DNA of 64,000 bases from Deltaproteobacteria bacterium (GCA_028818775.1 JAPPNE010000052.1:1-64000), one strand, 5' to 3'. Counted from the first letter of the stretch, positions 33,074-48,377 are shown. The notes: generated from the letters alone by a model not told the origin. Program-made: numbers and translations.

Positions 33074-33871
33074 ATGAATTCCACAACGCGGGATACGCCG
33101 GACGGGCAGCGACCGGACCCGGTGCTCATCTACGGGATCCATCCCGTTCTGGAGAAGCTCCGCGCCGCTCCCGGCGACATCATGGAAGTCCTCCTGGTCC
33201 GGGGCAACCGCGGTCCCGCGTTGCGCCGGGTGGAGCAGGTCGCGCACAGGGAGGGCTGCCGTGTGGAGGAGATGGATGGACGGGCGCTGGACGCCCTGAC
33301 GCACGGCGGCCGGCACCAGGGCGTGGCCGCACGTGCCGTCCCGTTCGCCTACCGCACCTTCAACGACCTGCTGTCCGGGCCGGCGGACGCGGCCGCGGAC
33401 TGCGTTCTTTTCCTTGACGGCATCGTCGACCCGCGCAACCTGGGGAGCATTCTCCGCACGGCGGAGGCCACGGGCGTGCGCCGTGTCGTCCTGCCCAAGG
33501 ATCGTGCCGCGGGGGTTACCGGCGCCGTGATCAAGGCATCGGCCGGGGCGGCGCATCATCTTGAAGTCTACCGCGTCCCCAACCTCCCGCGCGCCCTCGC
33601 CGCCCTGCGCGAGCGCGGCTTTTGGGTGGTGGGGCTCGATGCGGGGGCGCCGGACCGGGTTTGGGAGCCCGCTTATCCGGCAAGGCTGGCCGTGGTCCTG
33701 GGGGGTGAGGAACGGGGCCTGAGGCCGCTGGTCCGGCGCGGCTGTGACTATCTGGTCTCCATCCCCATGGACGGCCGGGTCGGGTCGTTGAATGTGGGCG
33801 TGGCGTGGGGTATATTCGCTTATGAGTTGGCGAGACAGCGAACCGGCGCGGCCCTGCCGCCTGCCTGTTGA
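33074..33871 (+). CDS. rlmB: 23S rRNA 2'-O-methyltransferase, RlmB/TrmH-like
   Basis: A 265-residue SPOUT enzyme. The N-terminal substrate-binding domain begins VLIYGIHPVLEKL. The knotted C-terminal domain has NLGSILRTAEATGVRRVVLP (motif 1), VLGGEERGL (motif 2) and IPMDGRVGSLNVGVAWGIFAYEL (motif 3). RlmB methylates G2251 of E. coli 23S rRNA; another TrmH-family target is possible. Confidence 0.9.
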   Translation: MNSTTRDTPDGQRPDPVLIYGIHPVLEKLRAAPGDIMEVLLVRGNRGPALRRVEQVAHREGCRVEEMDGRALDALTHGGRHQGVAARAVPFAYRTFNDLLSGPADAAADCVLFLDGIVDPRNLGSILRTAEATGVRRVVLPKDRAAGVTGAVIKASAGAAHHLEVYRVPNLPRALAALRERGFWVVGLDAGAPDRVWEPAYPARLAVVLGGEERGLRPLVRRGCDYLVSIPMDGRVGSLNVGVAWGIFAYELARQRTGAALPPAC

Positions 33872-33898
33872 CGACGGCCCCAGTTGACATACTCCCCG

Positions 33899-33927
33899 TT
33901 GACATTTGGTCCGCCAGATGCTTTATT
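33899..33927 (+). promoter_or_regulatory. sigma70-type promoter for the tRNA-Thr/Tyr/Gly/Thr-tuf operon
   Basis: A perfect TTGACA (33899-33904), a 17-bp spacer and TTTATT (33922-33927). Two further TTGAC boxes lie 15 and 31 bp upstream (33884, 33868). The downstream leader to 34041 is unusually T-rich for this genome and holds no gene. Confidence 0.6.
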
Positions 33928-34041
33928 TCGCCGATGTGCCTTCTTACCCTGTTTTCCGGAAGAGGGGCAGGGTAAGTGTGGCCTTTTGTTATTTGTTTTC
34001 GTTGTTTTGTTCTTGCGTGCGCGACGGCGACGGACGGTTCC

Positions 34042-34116
34042 GCTGGCGTAGCTCAACGGTAGAGCAGCTGATTTGTAATCAGCAGGTTGTAGGTTCAAGT
34101 CCTATCGCCAGCTCCA
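34042..34116 (+). tRNA. tRNA-Thr (anticodon TGT)
   Basis: Acceptor GCTGGCG/CGCCAGC, anticodon stem GCTGA/TCAGC around TTTGTAA, encoded CCA. First of four tRNAs before tuf, the order of the E. coli thrU-tyrU-glyT-thrT-tufB operon. Confidence 0.94.
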
Positions 34117-34188
34117 CGTGAGCGAACTTGTTGAACGGGGCCGGTCGAAGCCCGTCCGATCCGCGCAAGAACTCGTAGAGCGAATCGG

Positions 34189-34274
34189 GGAGAGGTTCCC
34201 GAGTGGACAAAGGGAGCAGACTGTAAATCTGCCGCCGATCGGCTTCGGAGGTTCGAATCCTCCCCTCTCCACCA
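34189..34274 (+). tRNA. tRNA-Tyr (anticodon GTA)
   Basis: Class II tRNA with long variable arm. Acceptor GGAGAGG/CCTCTCC, anticodon stem GCAGA/TCTGC around CTGTAAA, encoded CCA. Confidence 0.94.
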
Positions 34275-34311
34275 TCAGTTGCAGGACTCTGGAGCGAAGG
34301 AGTCGTTTTTT

Positions 34312-34388
34312 GCGGGAATAGCTCAGTTGGCTAGAGCACGAGCCTTCCAAGCTCGGGGTCGCGGGTTCGAATCCCGTTTCCCGCTCCA
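34312..34388 (+). tRNA. tRNA-Gly (anticodon TCC)
   Basis: Acceptor GCGGGAA/TTCCCGC, anticodon stem CGAGC/GCTCG around CTTCCAA, encoded CCA. Confidence 0.94.
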
Positions 34389-34462
34389 CAGTAATGTCCG
34401 TGGGAAGCGGCGCGCCCGGCGTAAACGGCCGGCGGCGTCCGTCTTCCGTCACGTGGCCCCAT

Positions 34463-34535
34463 GCCCAGGTAGCTCAGTCGGTAGAGCACGTCCTTGGTAA
34501 GGACGAGGTCGGCGGTTCAAGCCCGCTCCTGGGCT
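34463..34535 (+). tRNA. tRNA-Thr (anticodon GGT)
   Basis: Acceptor GCCCAGG/CCTGGGC, anticodon stem CGTCC/GGACG around TTGGTAA. CCA not encoded. tuf begins 62 bp downstream. Confidence 0.94.
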
Positions 34536-34597
34536 TTGCCTGTATGTGAAGGATTGAATCAAACCAAGCCATTATCCACGGGAGGAGAAGAAGAAAG

Positions 34598-35788
34598 ATG
34601 AGCAAGGCCAAATTCGAGCGCACGAAACCGCATCTCAACATCGGCACCATCGGCCACGTCGACCACGGCAAGACCACCTTGACCGCGGCCATCACCAAGG
34701 TGCTGGCGGAAAAGGGGTCGGCGGATTTCGTGCCCTTCGACCAGATCGACAAGGCGCCGGAAGAGCGGGAGCGCGGCGTCACCATCAACATCGCGCACGT
34801 CGAGTACCAGACCGACAAGCGGCACTACGCCCACGTGGATTGCCCCGGGCACGCGGACTACGTGAAGAACATGATCACCGGCGCCGCCCAGATGGACGGC
34901 GCGATCCTGGTGGTGTCGGCGGCCGACGGGCCGATGCCGCAGACCCGTGAGCATATCCTCCTGGCGCGGCAGGTGGGCGTCCCCTCCATCGTGGTCTATC
35001 TCAACAAGGCCGACATGGTGGACGATCCCGAGTTGCTGGAGCTGGTGGAGCTGGAGGTGAGGGAGCTGCTTTCCAAGTACCAGTTCCCGGGCGACGACAT
35101 CCCCGTCGTCACCGGCAGCGCCTTGAAGGCCCTCGACGGCGAGGTGAGCGAGTTGGGCACCGAGTCGGTGGTCAAGCTGATGGATGCCGTGGACGGCTAC
35201 GTACCGGATCCGGTCAGGGACGTCGACAAGCCGTTCATCATGCCGGTGGAGGACGTGTTTACCATCAGCGGCCGCGGCACCGTGGTCACGGGCCGCGTGG
35301 AGCGAGGCATCCTGCACGTGGGGGACCAGGTCGAGATCGTCGGCCTGAAGGAAACCCAGACGACGGTGGCCACCGGTGTCGAGATGTTCCGCAAGCTCCT
35401 CGACGAGGGCCAGGCCGGAGACAACATCGGTGTTCTCCTGCGTGGCATCAAGCGCGACGAGGTGGAGCGGGGCCAGGTTCTCGCCAAGCCCAAGACCGTC
35501 ACGCCTCACACGAAGTTCAAGGCCGAGGCGTACATCCTGACCAAGGAAGAGGGCGGACGGCATACGCCGTTCTTCAACGGCTATCGGCCGCAGTTCTATT
35601 TCCGCACCACGGACGTTACCGGTGTCGCCACCCTGCCCGAGGGGACGGAAATGATCATGCCGGGCGATAACGTTCACATCGATGTCGACCTCATCACCCC
35701 CATCGCCATGGACGATGGCCTGCGCTTCGCCATTCGGGAAGGCGGCCGCACCGTGGGCGCGGGGGTCGTGACCGAGATCGTGCAGTAG
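34598..35788 (+). CDS. tuf: elongation factor Tu
   Basis: A 396-residue GTPase delivering aminoacyl-tRNA. G1 [10 protein letters not shown]3 [13 protein letters not shown]4 NKADMVDD; domains 2 and 3 complete. Ribosome site GGAGGAGAAG. It follows four tRNAs whose charged forms it carries. It is the only tuf in the window, since the str operon lacks one. Confidence 0.97.
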   Translation: MSKAKFERTKPHLNIGTIGHVDHGKTTLTAAITKVLAEKGSADFVPFDQIDKAPEERERGVTINIAHVEYQTDKRHYAHVDCPGHADYVKNMITGAAQMDGAILVVSAADGPMPQTREHILLARQVGVPSIVVYLNKADMVDDPELLELVELEVRELLSKYQFPGDDIPVVTGSALKALDGEVSELGTESVVKLMDAVDGYVPDPVRDVDKPFIMPVEDVFTISGRGTVVTGRVERGILHVGDQVEIVGLKETQTTVATGVEMFRKLLDEGQAGDNIGVLLRGIKRDEVERGQVLAKPKTVTPHTKFKAEAYILTKEEGGRHTPFFNGYRPQFYFRTTDVTGVATLPEGTEMIMPGDNVHIDVDLITPIAMDDGLRFAIREGGRTVGAGVVTEIVQ

Positions 35789-35801
35789 GCGGAGGTGAAA
35801 G

Positions 35802-35954
35802 ATGCGTGACCTGGTGGGGCTCGGCTGCGACGTTTGCAAACGCAAGAACTACACGACGACCAAGAACAAGAAGAAAACCACGGACAAGCTGGAGTTCAAG
35901 AAGTTCTGCGCTCACTGTCGCACCCATACGGTCCACAAGGAAATCCGGGTCTGA
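35802..35954 (+). CDS. rpmG: 50S ribosomal protein L33 (zinc-binding form)
   Basis: A short 50-residue gene directly after tuf, with ribosome site GGAGGTG. The product contains NYTTTKNKKKTTDKLEFKKF and four cysteines (C9, C12, C36, C39) for the C+ zinc ribbon. The order tuf-rpmG-tRNA-Trp-secE-nusG is widespread. Confidence 0.93.
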   Translation: MRDLVGLGCDVCKRKNYTTTKNKKKTTDKLEFKKFCAHCRTHTVHKEIRV

Positions 35955-35966
35955 GTCAGCGGAGCC

Positions 35967-36043
35967 GGGTCAGTAGCTCCAATTGGTAGAGCACCGGACT
36001 CCAAATCCGGCTGTTGCAGGTTCGAGTCCTGCCTGACCCGCCA
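35967..36043 (+). tRNA. tRNA-Trp (anticodon CCA)
   Basis: Acceptor GGGTCAG/CTGACCC with G73, anticodon stem CCGGA/TCCGG around CTCCAAA, encoded CCA. Confidence 0.94.
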
Positions 36044-36057
36044 GTTCTTCGCCGCCG

Positions 36058-36270
36058 ATGGAAAAACTGACCGATTCGTTCGCCTCCGTGGGGAGGCTGA
36101 CAGACTTCGTGCGCGAGGCTTGGCAGGAGCTGAAGCGGGTCCATTGGCCCACGCGGCGGGAGACCTACGCCGCCACGGGCGTCGTCGTGCTGGTGGTGAT
36201 CTTCTTCGCCATCTACCTGGGGCTGGTGGACATCCTGCTCTCGTACATGCGGCAATGGCTGATGCGTTGA
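36058..36270 (+). CDS. secE: preprotein translocase subunit SecE
   Basis: A 70-residue inner-membrane subunit that clamps SecY. The conserved amphipathic segment WQELKRVHWPTRRET is followed by one membrane helix (about 40-62). This is the short single-helix form. Next to nusG, as usual. Confidence 0.93.
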   Translation: MEKLTDSFASVGRLTDFVREAWQELKRVHWPTRRETYAATGVVVLVVIFFAIYLGLVDILLSYMRQWLMR

Positions 36271-36309
36271 GACAAGGCGTTGAGACGGGAAACCGGATAG
36301 CGATAGCCC

Positions 36310-36843
36310 ATGGCAAAAAACTGGTACGTCGTCCACACGTTCGCCGGGTTCGAGCAAAAGGCCAAGACCGCCCTGGAAGAACGCGTCAAGGCGCTCGGGG
36401 ACCACAAGGATTGGTTCGGCGAGATCCTGGTGCCGGCCGAGAAGGTCGTCGAACTGGTGAAGGGCAAGAAGCGGATGTCCTCCAGGAAGTTCTTTCCGGG
36501 GTACATCCTGGTGCACATGGAGATGAACGACGAGACCTGGCACGTGGTCAAGTCCACCCCCAAGGTCACCGGGTTCGTCGGCGGGAGCACGCAGCCGCCG
36601 TGGGTCAGCGAGGAGGAGGTGCGGAAGATCACCCAGCAGATGGAGGAAGGGGCGGTCCGTCCGCGGCCGCGGGTGGTCTTCTCCGTGGGCGAGAGCGTCA
36701 AGGTGATCGACGGACCCTTCTCCGAGTTCAACGGCGTGGTCGAGGAAGTCAAGCCGGACAAGGGCAAGCTGCGGGTGCTGATCAGCATCTTCGGGCGGGC
36801 GACTCCGGTGGAGCTGGATTTCATTCAGGTGGAGCGGAGCTAG
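36310..36843 (+). CDS. nusG: transcription termination/antitermination protein NusG
   Basis: A 177-residue NGN plus KOW protein linking RNA polymerase, Rho and the ribosome. [20 protein letters not shown] opens the NGN domain; the KOW motif is [16 protein letters not shown] (about 138-155). Confidence 0.96.
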   Translation: MAKNWYVVHTFAGFEQKAKTALEERVKALGDHKDWFGEILVPAEKVVELVKGKKRMSSRKFFPGYILVHMEMNDETWHVVKSTPKVTGFVGGSTQPPWVSEEEVRKITQQMEEGAVRPRPRVVFSVGESVKVIDGPFSEFNGVVEEVKPDKGKLRVLISIFGRATPVELDFIQVERS

Positions 36844-36881
36844 CCCGCGGGCTTCGCCGGCAGTCGTAAGGAGTTCTGGCC

Positions 36882-37304
36882 ATGGCCAAGAAGGTGATCG
36901 GCGAGATCAAGCTGCAAATTCCCGCCGGGCAGGCGAACCCGAGTCCCCCGGTGGGACCGGCGTTGGGCCAGCGGGGCGTGAACATCATGGAGTTCTGCAA
37001 GGCCTTCAACGCGGCCACGCAGAATCAGCCGGGGATGATCATTCCGGTCATCATCACGGTTTACGCCGACCGCACCTTCAGCTTCGTCACCAAGACGCCG
37101 CCGGCGGCGGTGCTGCTGAAGAAGGCGGCGGGACTCGAGAAGGGCGCCGGGGAGCCGGGCAAGGAGACCAAGGGGCAGGTGACCAAGGCGCAGGTGCGGG
37201 AGATCGCCCAGATCAAGATGGCCGACCTGACCAGCGCCAGCATCGAGGCCGCGATGAACACAGTCGAGGGCACCGCCAGGAGTCTCGGCCTCAAGGTCGT
37301 GTGA
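36882..37304 (+). CDS. rplK: 50S ribosomal protein L11
   Basis: 140 residues. [21 protein letters not shown] and GTARSLGL are diagnostic; it binds the GTPase centre of 23S rRNA. GGAG precedes the ATG. A 17-bp gap leads to rplA. Confidence 0.96.
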   Translation: MAKKVIGEIKLQIPAGQANPSPPVGPALGQRGVNIMEFCKAFNAATQNQPGMIIPVIITVYADRTFSFVTKTPPAAVLLKKAAGLEKGAGEPGKETKGQVTKAQVREIAQIKMADLTSASIEAAMNTVEGTARSLGLKVV

Positions 37305-37321
37305 TCCGCTGGAGAGCCGCC

Positions 37322-38026
37322 ATGAAAACGAAGGGCAAGAAGTACCAGAGTGTCGCCGACAAGGTGGACCAGGCGCGCAAGTATCCGCTGGACGAAGGCA
37401 TCCGGATCGTCAAGGAAACCGCCACGGCGAAGTTCGATGAGACGGTCGAGCTGTCCGTGCGGCTCGGGGTCGATCCGCGGCGTGCCGACCAGAACATCCG
37501 CGGTTCCGTGGGGCTGCCCCACGGGCTCGGCAAGCCCGTGCGCGTGCTCGCCTTCGCCAAGGGCGAGAAGGAGCGCGAAGCGCAGGAAGCGGGCGCGGAG
37601 TTCGTCGGCAACGACGACCTGATCAAGAAGATCACCGAGGGGTGGTTGGACTTCGACAAGGTGGTGGCCACGCCCGACATGATGGGCGCGGTCGGCCGCA
37701 TCGGCAAGATCCTGGGGCCGCGCGGACTCATGCCCAATCCGCGCTCGGGCACCGTCGCCATGGAGATCGGCAGGGCGGTGACGGAGATCAAGGCCGGCCG
37801 GCTCGAATACCGGGTGGACAAGGCGGGCATCGTCCATCTGCCCATCGGCAAGGTGTCGTTCGAGGCCGACGCGCTGCTGGACAACGCCAAGGCCGTCGTC
37901 GGGGCGCTGGTCCGGGCCAAGCCCGCCGCCGCCAAGGGCACCTACATCAGGAGCATGGCCGTGGCCGCGACCATGGGACCCGGGGTCAGGATCGACCCCG
38001 CGGAAGTCCGCACCATGGCGATCTAG
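37322..38026 (+). CDS. rplA: 50S ribosomal protein L1
   Basis: A 234-residue L1-stalk protein with [19 protein letters not shown] and [18 protein letters not shown]. In many bacteria L1 represses its own L11-L1 mRNA. Only 16 bp separate its stop from rplJ, leaving no room for the usual L10 leader. Confidence 0.96.
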   Translation: MKTKGKKYQSVADKVDQARKYPLDEGIRIVKETATAKFDETVELSVRLGVDPRRADQNIRGSVGLPHGLGKPVRVLAFAKGEKEREAQEAGAEFVGNDDLIKKITEGWLDFDKVVATPDMMGAVGRIGKILGPRGLMPNPRSGTVAMEIGRAVTEIKAGRLEYRVDKAGIVHLPIGKVSFEADALLDNAKAVVGALVRAKPAAAKGTYIRSMAVAATMGPGVRIDPAEVRTMAI

Positions 38027-38042
38027 GCGATTGGAGAACAGC

Positions 38043-38558
38043 GTGGCTCGAGAGGAAAAGACGGCGGTCGTCGACGCGTTTCAGGAGAAGTTCAGGAGCG
38101 CCACCATGGCGGTGGTGACCGACTATCGCGGTTTGTCCGTGGGCAAGATGACGCAGCTCCGGAGCGACGTCCGGGAAGCGGCCGGGGAGTACAAGGTCGC
38201 CAAGAACAACCTGGTGCGGCTGGCCATCCGGGACACCGCGTACCAGGCACTCGAAGACTTGCTGACCGGCCCCAACGGCTGGGTGTTCGCCTACGACGAC
38301 CCGGTCGGTCTGTCGAAGGCGCTGGTCAAGTTTGCCGAGGCGAACGAGGCGCTGACCATCAAGGGCGCGGTCCTCGACGGGACCCTGCTCGAGCCGGCGC
38401 AAGTCAAGGGTCTGGCCACGCTGCCGAGCCTGCCGGAGCTGCAAGCGCAGTTGCTGTCGTTGATGCAGGCTCCGGCGAGCCGGCTGTTGCGCACGATCCA
38501 GGAGCCGGGAAGCCAGCTTGTCCGTCTCCTTGACGCTCTCAAGGAAGGCAAGGAGTAA
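38043..38558 (+). CDS. rplJ: 50S ribosomal protein L10
   Basis: A 171-residue anchor for L7/L12 dimers. It shows VVTDYRGLSVGKMTQLR and EYKVAKNNLVRLA; the C-terminal helix carries the L12 sites. The GTG at 38043 is chosen because GGAG lies 6 bp upstream; a TTG at 38031 is unlikely. Confidence 0.94.
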   Translation: MAREEKTAVVDAFQEKFRSATMAVVTDYRGLSVGKMTQLRSDVREAAGEYKVAKNNLVRLAIRDTAYQALEDLLTGPNGWVFAYDDPVGLSKALVKFAEANEALTIKGAVLDGTLLEPAQVKGLATLPSLPELQAQLLSLMQAPASRLLRTIQEPGSQLVRLLDALKEGKE

Positions 38559-38593
38559 GGGGCAGGCATTTCAAGAGTTATCTCCATCTCTCC

Positions 38594-38657
38594 GTCATTC
38601 CCGCGAAAGCATGCCCTCGACGCCGATCGGGGGCGGGAATCCAGGGGTGGTGGGGCG
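38594..38657. repeat. REP-like dispersed repeat, copy B
   Basis: The same ends as copy A at 10889 (GTCATTCCCGCG at one side, GGGAATCCAGGGGTGGTGG at the other), with a longer interior. CATTCCCGC and GCGGGAATC form the arms. It occupies much of the 137-bp rplJ-rplL spacer. Confidence 0.7.
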
Positions 38658-38695
38658 GGGTCGTAGATCACGATAGCTGAAGGGGGAGCGCACCA

Positions 38696-39067
38696 ATGGA
38701 AGTGAATCGGGAGCAAGTCAAGGACTTCATCAAGAACATGTCTTTGATGGAGGCCGCGAGTCTGGTCAAGGAGTTGGAAGAGGAGCTCGGGGTGAGCGCG
38801 GCGGCTCCGGTGGCCATGGCCGCGGCGCCGGCGGCGGCCGCCGAAGTCGAGGAAAAGACCGAGTTCGACGCGGTGCTGACCAGTTCCGGCGAGAAGAAGA
38901 TCCAGGTCATCAAGGTGGTCCGGGAGATCACCGGCCTGGGCCTGAAGGAGGCCAAGGACCTCGTGGACGGGGCGCCGAAGAACGTCAAGGAAGGCGTGTC
39001 GAAGGACGAGGCCGAAGAGATCAAGACGAAGATCGAGGAGGTCGGAGGCAGCGTCGAGGTCAAGTAG
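38696..39067 (+). CDS. rplL: 50S ribosomal protein L7/L12
   Basis: A 123-residue multi-copy stalk protein. N-terminal dimerisation domain, Ala-rich hinge (about 38-52), and the C-terminal domain [42 protein letters not shown] that recruits factors. Start set by GGGGGAG upstream. Confidence 0.97.
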   Translation: MEVNREQVKDFIKNMSLMEAASLVKELEEELGVSAAAPVAMAAAPAAAAEVEEKTEFDAVLTSSGEKKIQVIKVVREITGLGLKEAKDLVDGAPKNVKEGVSKDEAEEIKTKIEEVGGSVEVK

Positions 39068-39087
39068 CAACGTATTCTTCGGGAACG

Positions 39088-39109
39088 GCCCGGCGACACG
39101 TTGCCGGGC
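39088..39109 (+). terminator. hairpin between rplL and rpoB (possible attenuator)
   Basis: GCCCGGC (39088-39094) and GCCGGGC (39103-39109) enclose 8 nt, followed by a weak GCCGTTTGTC tail. E. coli carries a partial terminator at the same place; here the T run is poor. Confidence 0.4.
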
Positions 39110-39142
39110 GCCGTTTGTCAGGGTCGAGCGAAAGGGGAGCCC

Positions 39143-42100
39143 ATGCCGGTCCAGGTGGCCAACAATGTGAGATTGCGCCGGGATTTCGGGCGGATCAAGA
39201 AGATCATCGATCTTCCTTACCTCATCGAGATCCAGAAGAACTCCTACGACCTTTTTCTGCAGCGGGACGTTCCGGAAGACCAGCGCCAGGACATCGGTCT
39301 GCAGGCGGTCTTCAAGTCCGTTTTCCCCATCAAGGACTTCAACGACACCGCTTCCCTGGAGTACGTCAACTACTCGCTGGGGGAGCCCAAGTACGACGTG
39401 GACGAGTGCCACGAGCGCGGCATGAACTTCGCCGCGCCCCTCAAGGTCACGGTGCAGCTCGTGCTATGGGACGTCGATGCCCAGACCGGCGCGCGCAGCA
39501 TCCGTAACGTCAAGGAGCAGGAAGTCTACTTCGGTGAGGTGCCGTTGATGACGCGCAACGGCACGTTCATGATCAACGGCACCGAGCGCGTCATCGTGAG
39601 CCAGCTCCACCGCTCTCCCGGAGTCTTCTTCGAGCACGACAAGGGCAAGACCCACGCCAGCGGCAAGTTCCTCTACTCGGCCCGGGTCATCCCCTACCGG
39701 GGCTCCTGGCTCGACTTCGAGTTCGACCCGCGGGACATCCTCTTCGTGCGCATCGACCGCCGCCGGAAGTTCCACGTCACGGTTCTGCTGCGCGCCTTGG
39801 GAATGCAGCCCGAGGAGCTTCTCAACTACTTCTACAAGACCGACACGGTGGTGTGTGATGCCGAGCGCCCGATGCTCGACGTCAAGCCGCGCCAGCTCGC
39901 GGGGCTCAGGGCCACCCGCGACGTCAGGGATCCCGAGTCCAACAACCTGATCGTGCGCGAGGGCCGCCGCTTCACGCGCGCGGTCTTGCGCCAGTTGGAC
40001 AACGCCGGCATCCGCCAGATCCCCATCGCCTGGGAAGATGTCCTGGGACGGGTGGCGGCTCACGATGTCGTCGACCCCGAGACCAACCACGTCATCGTCG
40101 AGTGCAACGAAGCCGTCACCGAGGAGAAGCTGGACCAGCTCCGGGACAGCGGCGTGAAGCGGCTGGAGCTGTTCTTTCTCGATGACGCGGATACGGGGCC
40201 GTACCTGCGCAATACGCTCCTGCAGGACAAGATGCAGTCCTGCGACGACGCGTTGCTGGAGATCTATCGGCGCCTGCGGCCCGGCGATCCCCCGACCATG
40301 GAGACCGCCACGACCTTCTTCAACAACCTGTTCTTCAGCCCGGAACGCTACGACCTGTCGAGGGTCGGGAGGCTGAAGCTCAATCACCGGCTCAAGCTGG
40401 ACGTGCCTCTGGAGCACGGAGCGCTGCGCAAGGAAGACATCCTCGAGGTCGTCCGCTACCTGATCACCCTGAGGAACGGCAACGGCTCGGTGGACGACAT
40501 CGACCACCTGGGGAACCGCCGCGTGAGGCCGGTGGGCGAGTTGGTGGAGAACCATTTCCGCGTCGGGCTGGTGCGGATGGAGCGGGCCATCAAGGAGAAG
40601 ATGAGCCTCCAGGACATCGACACGCTCATGCCGCAGGAGCTGATCAACCACAAGCCGGTGTCCGCGGCGTTGAAGGAGTTCTTCGGCTCGAGCCAGTTGT
40701 CGCAGTTCCTGGACCAGACCAACCCGCTGTCCGAGATTACCCACAAGCGGCGGCTGTCGGCGCTCGGCCCCGGCGGGTTGACCCGGGAGCGGGCGGGTTT
40801 CGAGGTACGCGACGTCCATCCCACGCACTACGGCCGGGTGTGCCCCATCGAGACGCCGGAAGGACCCAACATCGGCCTCATCGCCTCCCTGTCCACCTAT
40901 GCGCGGGTGAACGAGTTCGGCTTCATCGAGACGCCCTACCGGGAGGTGGGGGACGGCAAGGTCACCGACCGCATCCACTACCTTTCCGCCCTGGAGGAAG
41001 AGGACCACGTCATCGCCCAGGCCAATGCGGCCCTCGACGACGAGGGCGGGTTCACCCAGGACCTGGTGTCCGCGCGCAAGGCGGGCGAGTTCGTGATGGC
41101 CCGTCCGGAAGACGTCAACTTCATGGACGTGTCGCCCAACCAGCTCGTGAGCGTGGCGGCCTCGCTGATCCCGTTCCTCGAGCACGATGACGCCAACCGG
41201 GCCCTGATGGGCTCCAACATGCAGCGCCAGGCCGTGCCCCTGCTCCGTACGGAGGCGCCGCTGGTGGGTACGGGAATGGAGCGCGTCGTCGCCCGCGACT
41301 CCGGCGCCACGGTGGTGTCCGAGCGCGGCGGCGTCGTCGAGAGCGTCGACTCCACGCGCATCGTCATCAAGGCGGATACCCCCTCCGGCGCCTATGCCGA
41401 CACGGGGGTGGACATCTACGGTCTGGTCAAGTACCAGCGCTCCAACCAGAACACCTGCATCAACCAGCGCCCCATCGTCCGTGTCGGCGATCACGTCGGC
41501 GAAGGGGACGTGGTCGCGGACGGGCCTTCCACCGAGATCGGAGAGCTCGCCCTGGGACGGAACCTGCTCGTGGCGCTGATGCCCTGGGGCGGCTACAACT
41601 TCGAGGACTCCATCCTGATCAGCGAGCGCGTGGTCAAGGAGGACATCTACACTTCGGTGCACATCGAGGAGTTCGAGTGCGTCTCCCGGGACACGAAGCT
41701 GGGGCCGGAGGAGATCACCCGGGACATCCCCAACGCGGGCGACGAGGCCCTCGCGGACCTGGACGAGAGCGGGGTGATCCGCATCGGCGCGGAGGTCAAG
41801 CCCGGCGACGTGCTCGTGGGCAAGATCACCCCCAAGGGGGAGACCCAGCTCTCGCCGGAGGAAAAGCTGCTGCGCGCGATCTTCGGCGAGAAGGCGGGAG
41901 AGGTGCGGGACTCGTCGCTCAAGGTTCCTCCCGGCGTCGAGGGCACGGTCATCAACGTGCGCATCTTCTCGCGCAAGGGCATGCCCAAGGACGAACGCAC
42001 CCTGCTCATCGAGAACGAGGAGGTGGCGCGCCTCGGCAAGGACCAGCACGACCAGATCCGCATTGTCCAGGAGAACGCGGTCAAGCGCCTGAAGGAGTTG

Positions 42101-43237
42101 CTGGTGGGCCGCCGTGCCGGCGCGCGCCTGACCGATGAGAACCGGAAGGTGCTGATCGCCAAGGGAGACGAGCTGACGGAGGAGTTGCTGCAGAGCATTC
42201 CTCTCTCCTTCCTGGCGGACCTCAAGCTGGAGGACCCGGAGCTGGAGAGCGAGGCGGGCCGCATCATCGCGAGCACGTCGGCTCAGGTGGACTCTCTCAA
42301 GATGCGCTTCGAGGACAAGATCAGCCGCATCACCAGCGGAGACGATCTGCCTCCGGGCATGATCAAGATGGTCAAGGTCCTCGTCGCCATCAAGCGCAAG
42401 CTGCAGGTGGGCGACAAGATGGCCGGACGCCACGGCAACAAGGGCGTGATCTCGTGCATCCTGGCCGAAGAGGACATGCCGTATCTGGAGGACGGGACCC
42501 CGGTGGACATGGTGCTGAACCCCCTGGGGGTTCCCTCCCGCATGAACGTCGGGCAGATCCTGGAAGCCCATCTAGGCTGGGCCGCGCGCAGCCTCGGGCG
42601 CCAGATCGACGTGCTGCTCGACCAGAAGTCGTCCGAGCTCGCGGTCCGGCTGAAGGATTGCCTTGGCCAGGACGAGTCGGACAAGGTCGCCCTCGATTCC
42701 CTTCCGGGAACCGACGTACGCCGTCTGGCGGACAAGTACCGCCAAGGCGTTCATCTGGCCTCGCCCGTGTTCGACGGCGCGCGCGAGGGCGAGATCTTCA
42801 ACCTCCTGAAGAAGGCGGACCTGCCGGTGACGGGCCAGGTCACGCTGTACGACGGGCGCAACGGCGAGCCTTTCGACGAAAAGGTGACCGTGGGCGTCAT
42901 GTACATGATGAAGCTGCACCACTTGGTGGACGACAAGATCCACGCGCGTTCCACCGGCCCGTACTCGCTGGTGACCCAGCAGCCGTTGGGCGGCAAGGCC
43001 CAGTTCGGCGGGCAGCGGCTGGGGGAGATGGAGGTCTGGGCCCTGGAAGCGTACGGGGCCGCCTACACGCTGCAGGAAATGCTGACGGTCAAGTCCGACG
43101 ACGTGGCCGGGCGCACGCGCATGTACGAGGGCATCTTCAAGGGCGATCACTTTCTCGAGCCGGGCTTGCCGGAATCCTTCAATGTCATGGTCAAGGAACT
43201 GCAGAGTCTGTGCCTCGACCTGGAGTTGGTGGAGTAA
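39143..43237 (+). CDS. rpoB: RNA polymerase subunit beta
   Basis: 1364 residues. The rifampicin-binding region [31 protein letters not shown], the catalytic-site [12 protein letters not shown]-like segment and the C-terminal [24 protein letters not shown] are intact. The ATG at 39143 is preferred (GGGGAG upstream); a TTG at 39101 is not. rpoC follows after 9 bp. Confidence 0.97.
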   Translation: MPVQVANNVRLRRDFGRIKKIIDLPYLIEIQKNSYDLFLQRDVPEDQRQDIGLQAVFKSVFPIKDFNDTASLEYVNYSLGEPKYDVDECHERGMNFAAPLKVTVQLVLWDVDAQTGARSIRNVKEQEVYFGEVPLMTRNGTFMINGTERVIVSQLHRSPGVFFEHDKGKTHASGKFLYSARVIPYRGSWLDFEFDPRDILFVRIDRRRKFHVTVLLRALGMQPEELLNYFYKTDTVVCDAERPMLDVKPRQLAGLRATRDVRDPESNNLIVREGRRFTRAVLRQLDNAGIRQIPIAWEDVLGRVAAHDVVDPETNHVIVECNEAVTEEKLDQLRDSGVKRLELFFLDDADTGPYLRNTLLQDKMQSCDDALLEIYRRLRPGDPPTMETATTFFNNLFFSPERYDLSRVGRLKLNHRLKLDVPLEHGALRKEDILEVVRYLITLRNGNGSVDDIDHLGNRRVRPVGELVENHFRVGLVRMERAIKEKMSLQDIDTLMPQELINHKPVSAALKEFFGSSQLSQFLDQTNPLSEITHKRRLSALGPGGLTRERAGFEVRDVHPTHYGRVCPIETPEGPNIGLIASLSTYARVNEFGFIETPYREVGDGKVTDRIHYLSALEEEDHVIAQANAALDDEGGFTQDLVSARKAGEFVMARPEDVNFMDVSPNQLVSVAASLIPFLEHDDANRALMGSNMQRQAVPLLRTEAPLVGTGMERVVARDSGATVVSERGGVVESVDSTRIVIKADTPSGAYADTGVDIYGLVKYQRSNQNTCINQRPIVRVGDHVGEGDVVADGPSTEIGELALGRNLLVALMPWGGYNFEDSILISERVVKEDIYTSVHIEEFECVSRDTKLGPEEITRDIPNAGDEALADLDESGVIRIGAEVKPGDVLVGKITPKGETQLSPEEKLLRAIFGEKAGEVRDSSLKVPPGVEGTVINVRIFSRKGMPKDERTLLIENEEVARLGKDQHDQIRIVQENAVKRLKELLVGRRAGARLTDENRKVLIAKGDELTEELLQSIPLSFLADLKLEDPELESEAGRIIASTSAQVDSLKMRFEDKISRITSGDDLPPGMIKMVKVLVAIKRKLQVGDKMAGRHGNKGVISCILAEEDMPYLEDGTPVDMVLNPLGVPSRMNVGQILEAHLGWAARSLGRQIDVLLDQKSSELAVRLKDCLGQDESDKVALDSLPGTDVRRLADKYRQGVHLASPVFDGAREGEIFNLLKKADLPVTGQVTLYDGRNGEPFDEKVTVGVMYMMKLHHLVDDKIHARSTGPYSLVTQQPLGGKAQFGGQRLGEMEVWALEAYGAAYTLQEMLTVKSDDVAGRTRMYEGIFKGDHFLEPGLPESFNVMVKELQSLCLDLELVE

Positions 43238-43246
43238 GGAGGCGTC

Positions 43247-47374
<4,128 letters not shown>

Positions 47375-47377
47375 TAG

Positions 47378-47406
47378 TTGACAACTTACGGAAGTTCCGA
47401 TAAAAT
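47378..47406 (+). promoter_or_regulatory. strong sigma70-type promoter of the str operon
   Basis: TTGACA, 17-bp spacer, TAAAAT, starting 3 bp after the rpoC stop and ending 43 bp before rpsL. Close to consensus in an otherwise GC-rich region. Confidence 0.8.
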
Positions 47407-47449
47407 CGGCGGTTTATTGCAGGTGGCCTGACCACCACGGGAAACGTGT

Positions 47450-48296
<847 letters not shown>

Positions 48297-48320
48297 CCAC
48301 CAGAACAGACATCGTCAGTG

Positions 48321-48350
48321 AAGGAGGCGGTTGAACCGCCTCCTTTTTTT
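48321..48350 (+). terminator. intrinsic terminator/attenuator between rpsG and fusA
   Basis: An 11-bp perfect stem (48321-48331 with 48335-48345), a 3-nt loop and a run of seven T (48344-48350). It lies inside the str operon, 28 bp before the fusA start. Confidence 0.8.
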
Positions 48351-48377
48351 GCCGTCGTCCAGAAGACGCCAACGACC

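Noticed and set aside
48318-48377. 20-residue extension of fusA
   Set aside because: It would be encoded by the terminator hairpin and has no counterpart in EF-G.
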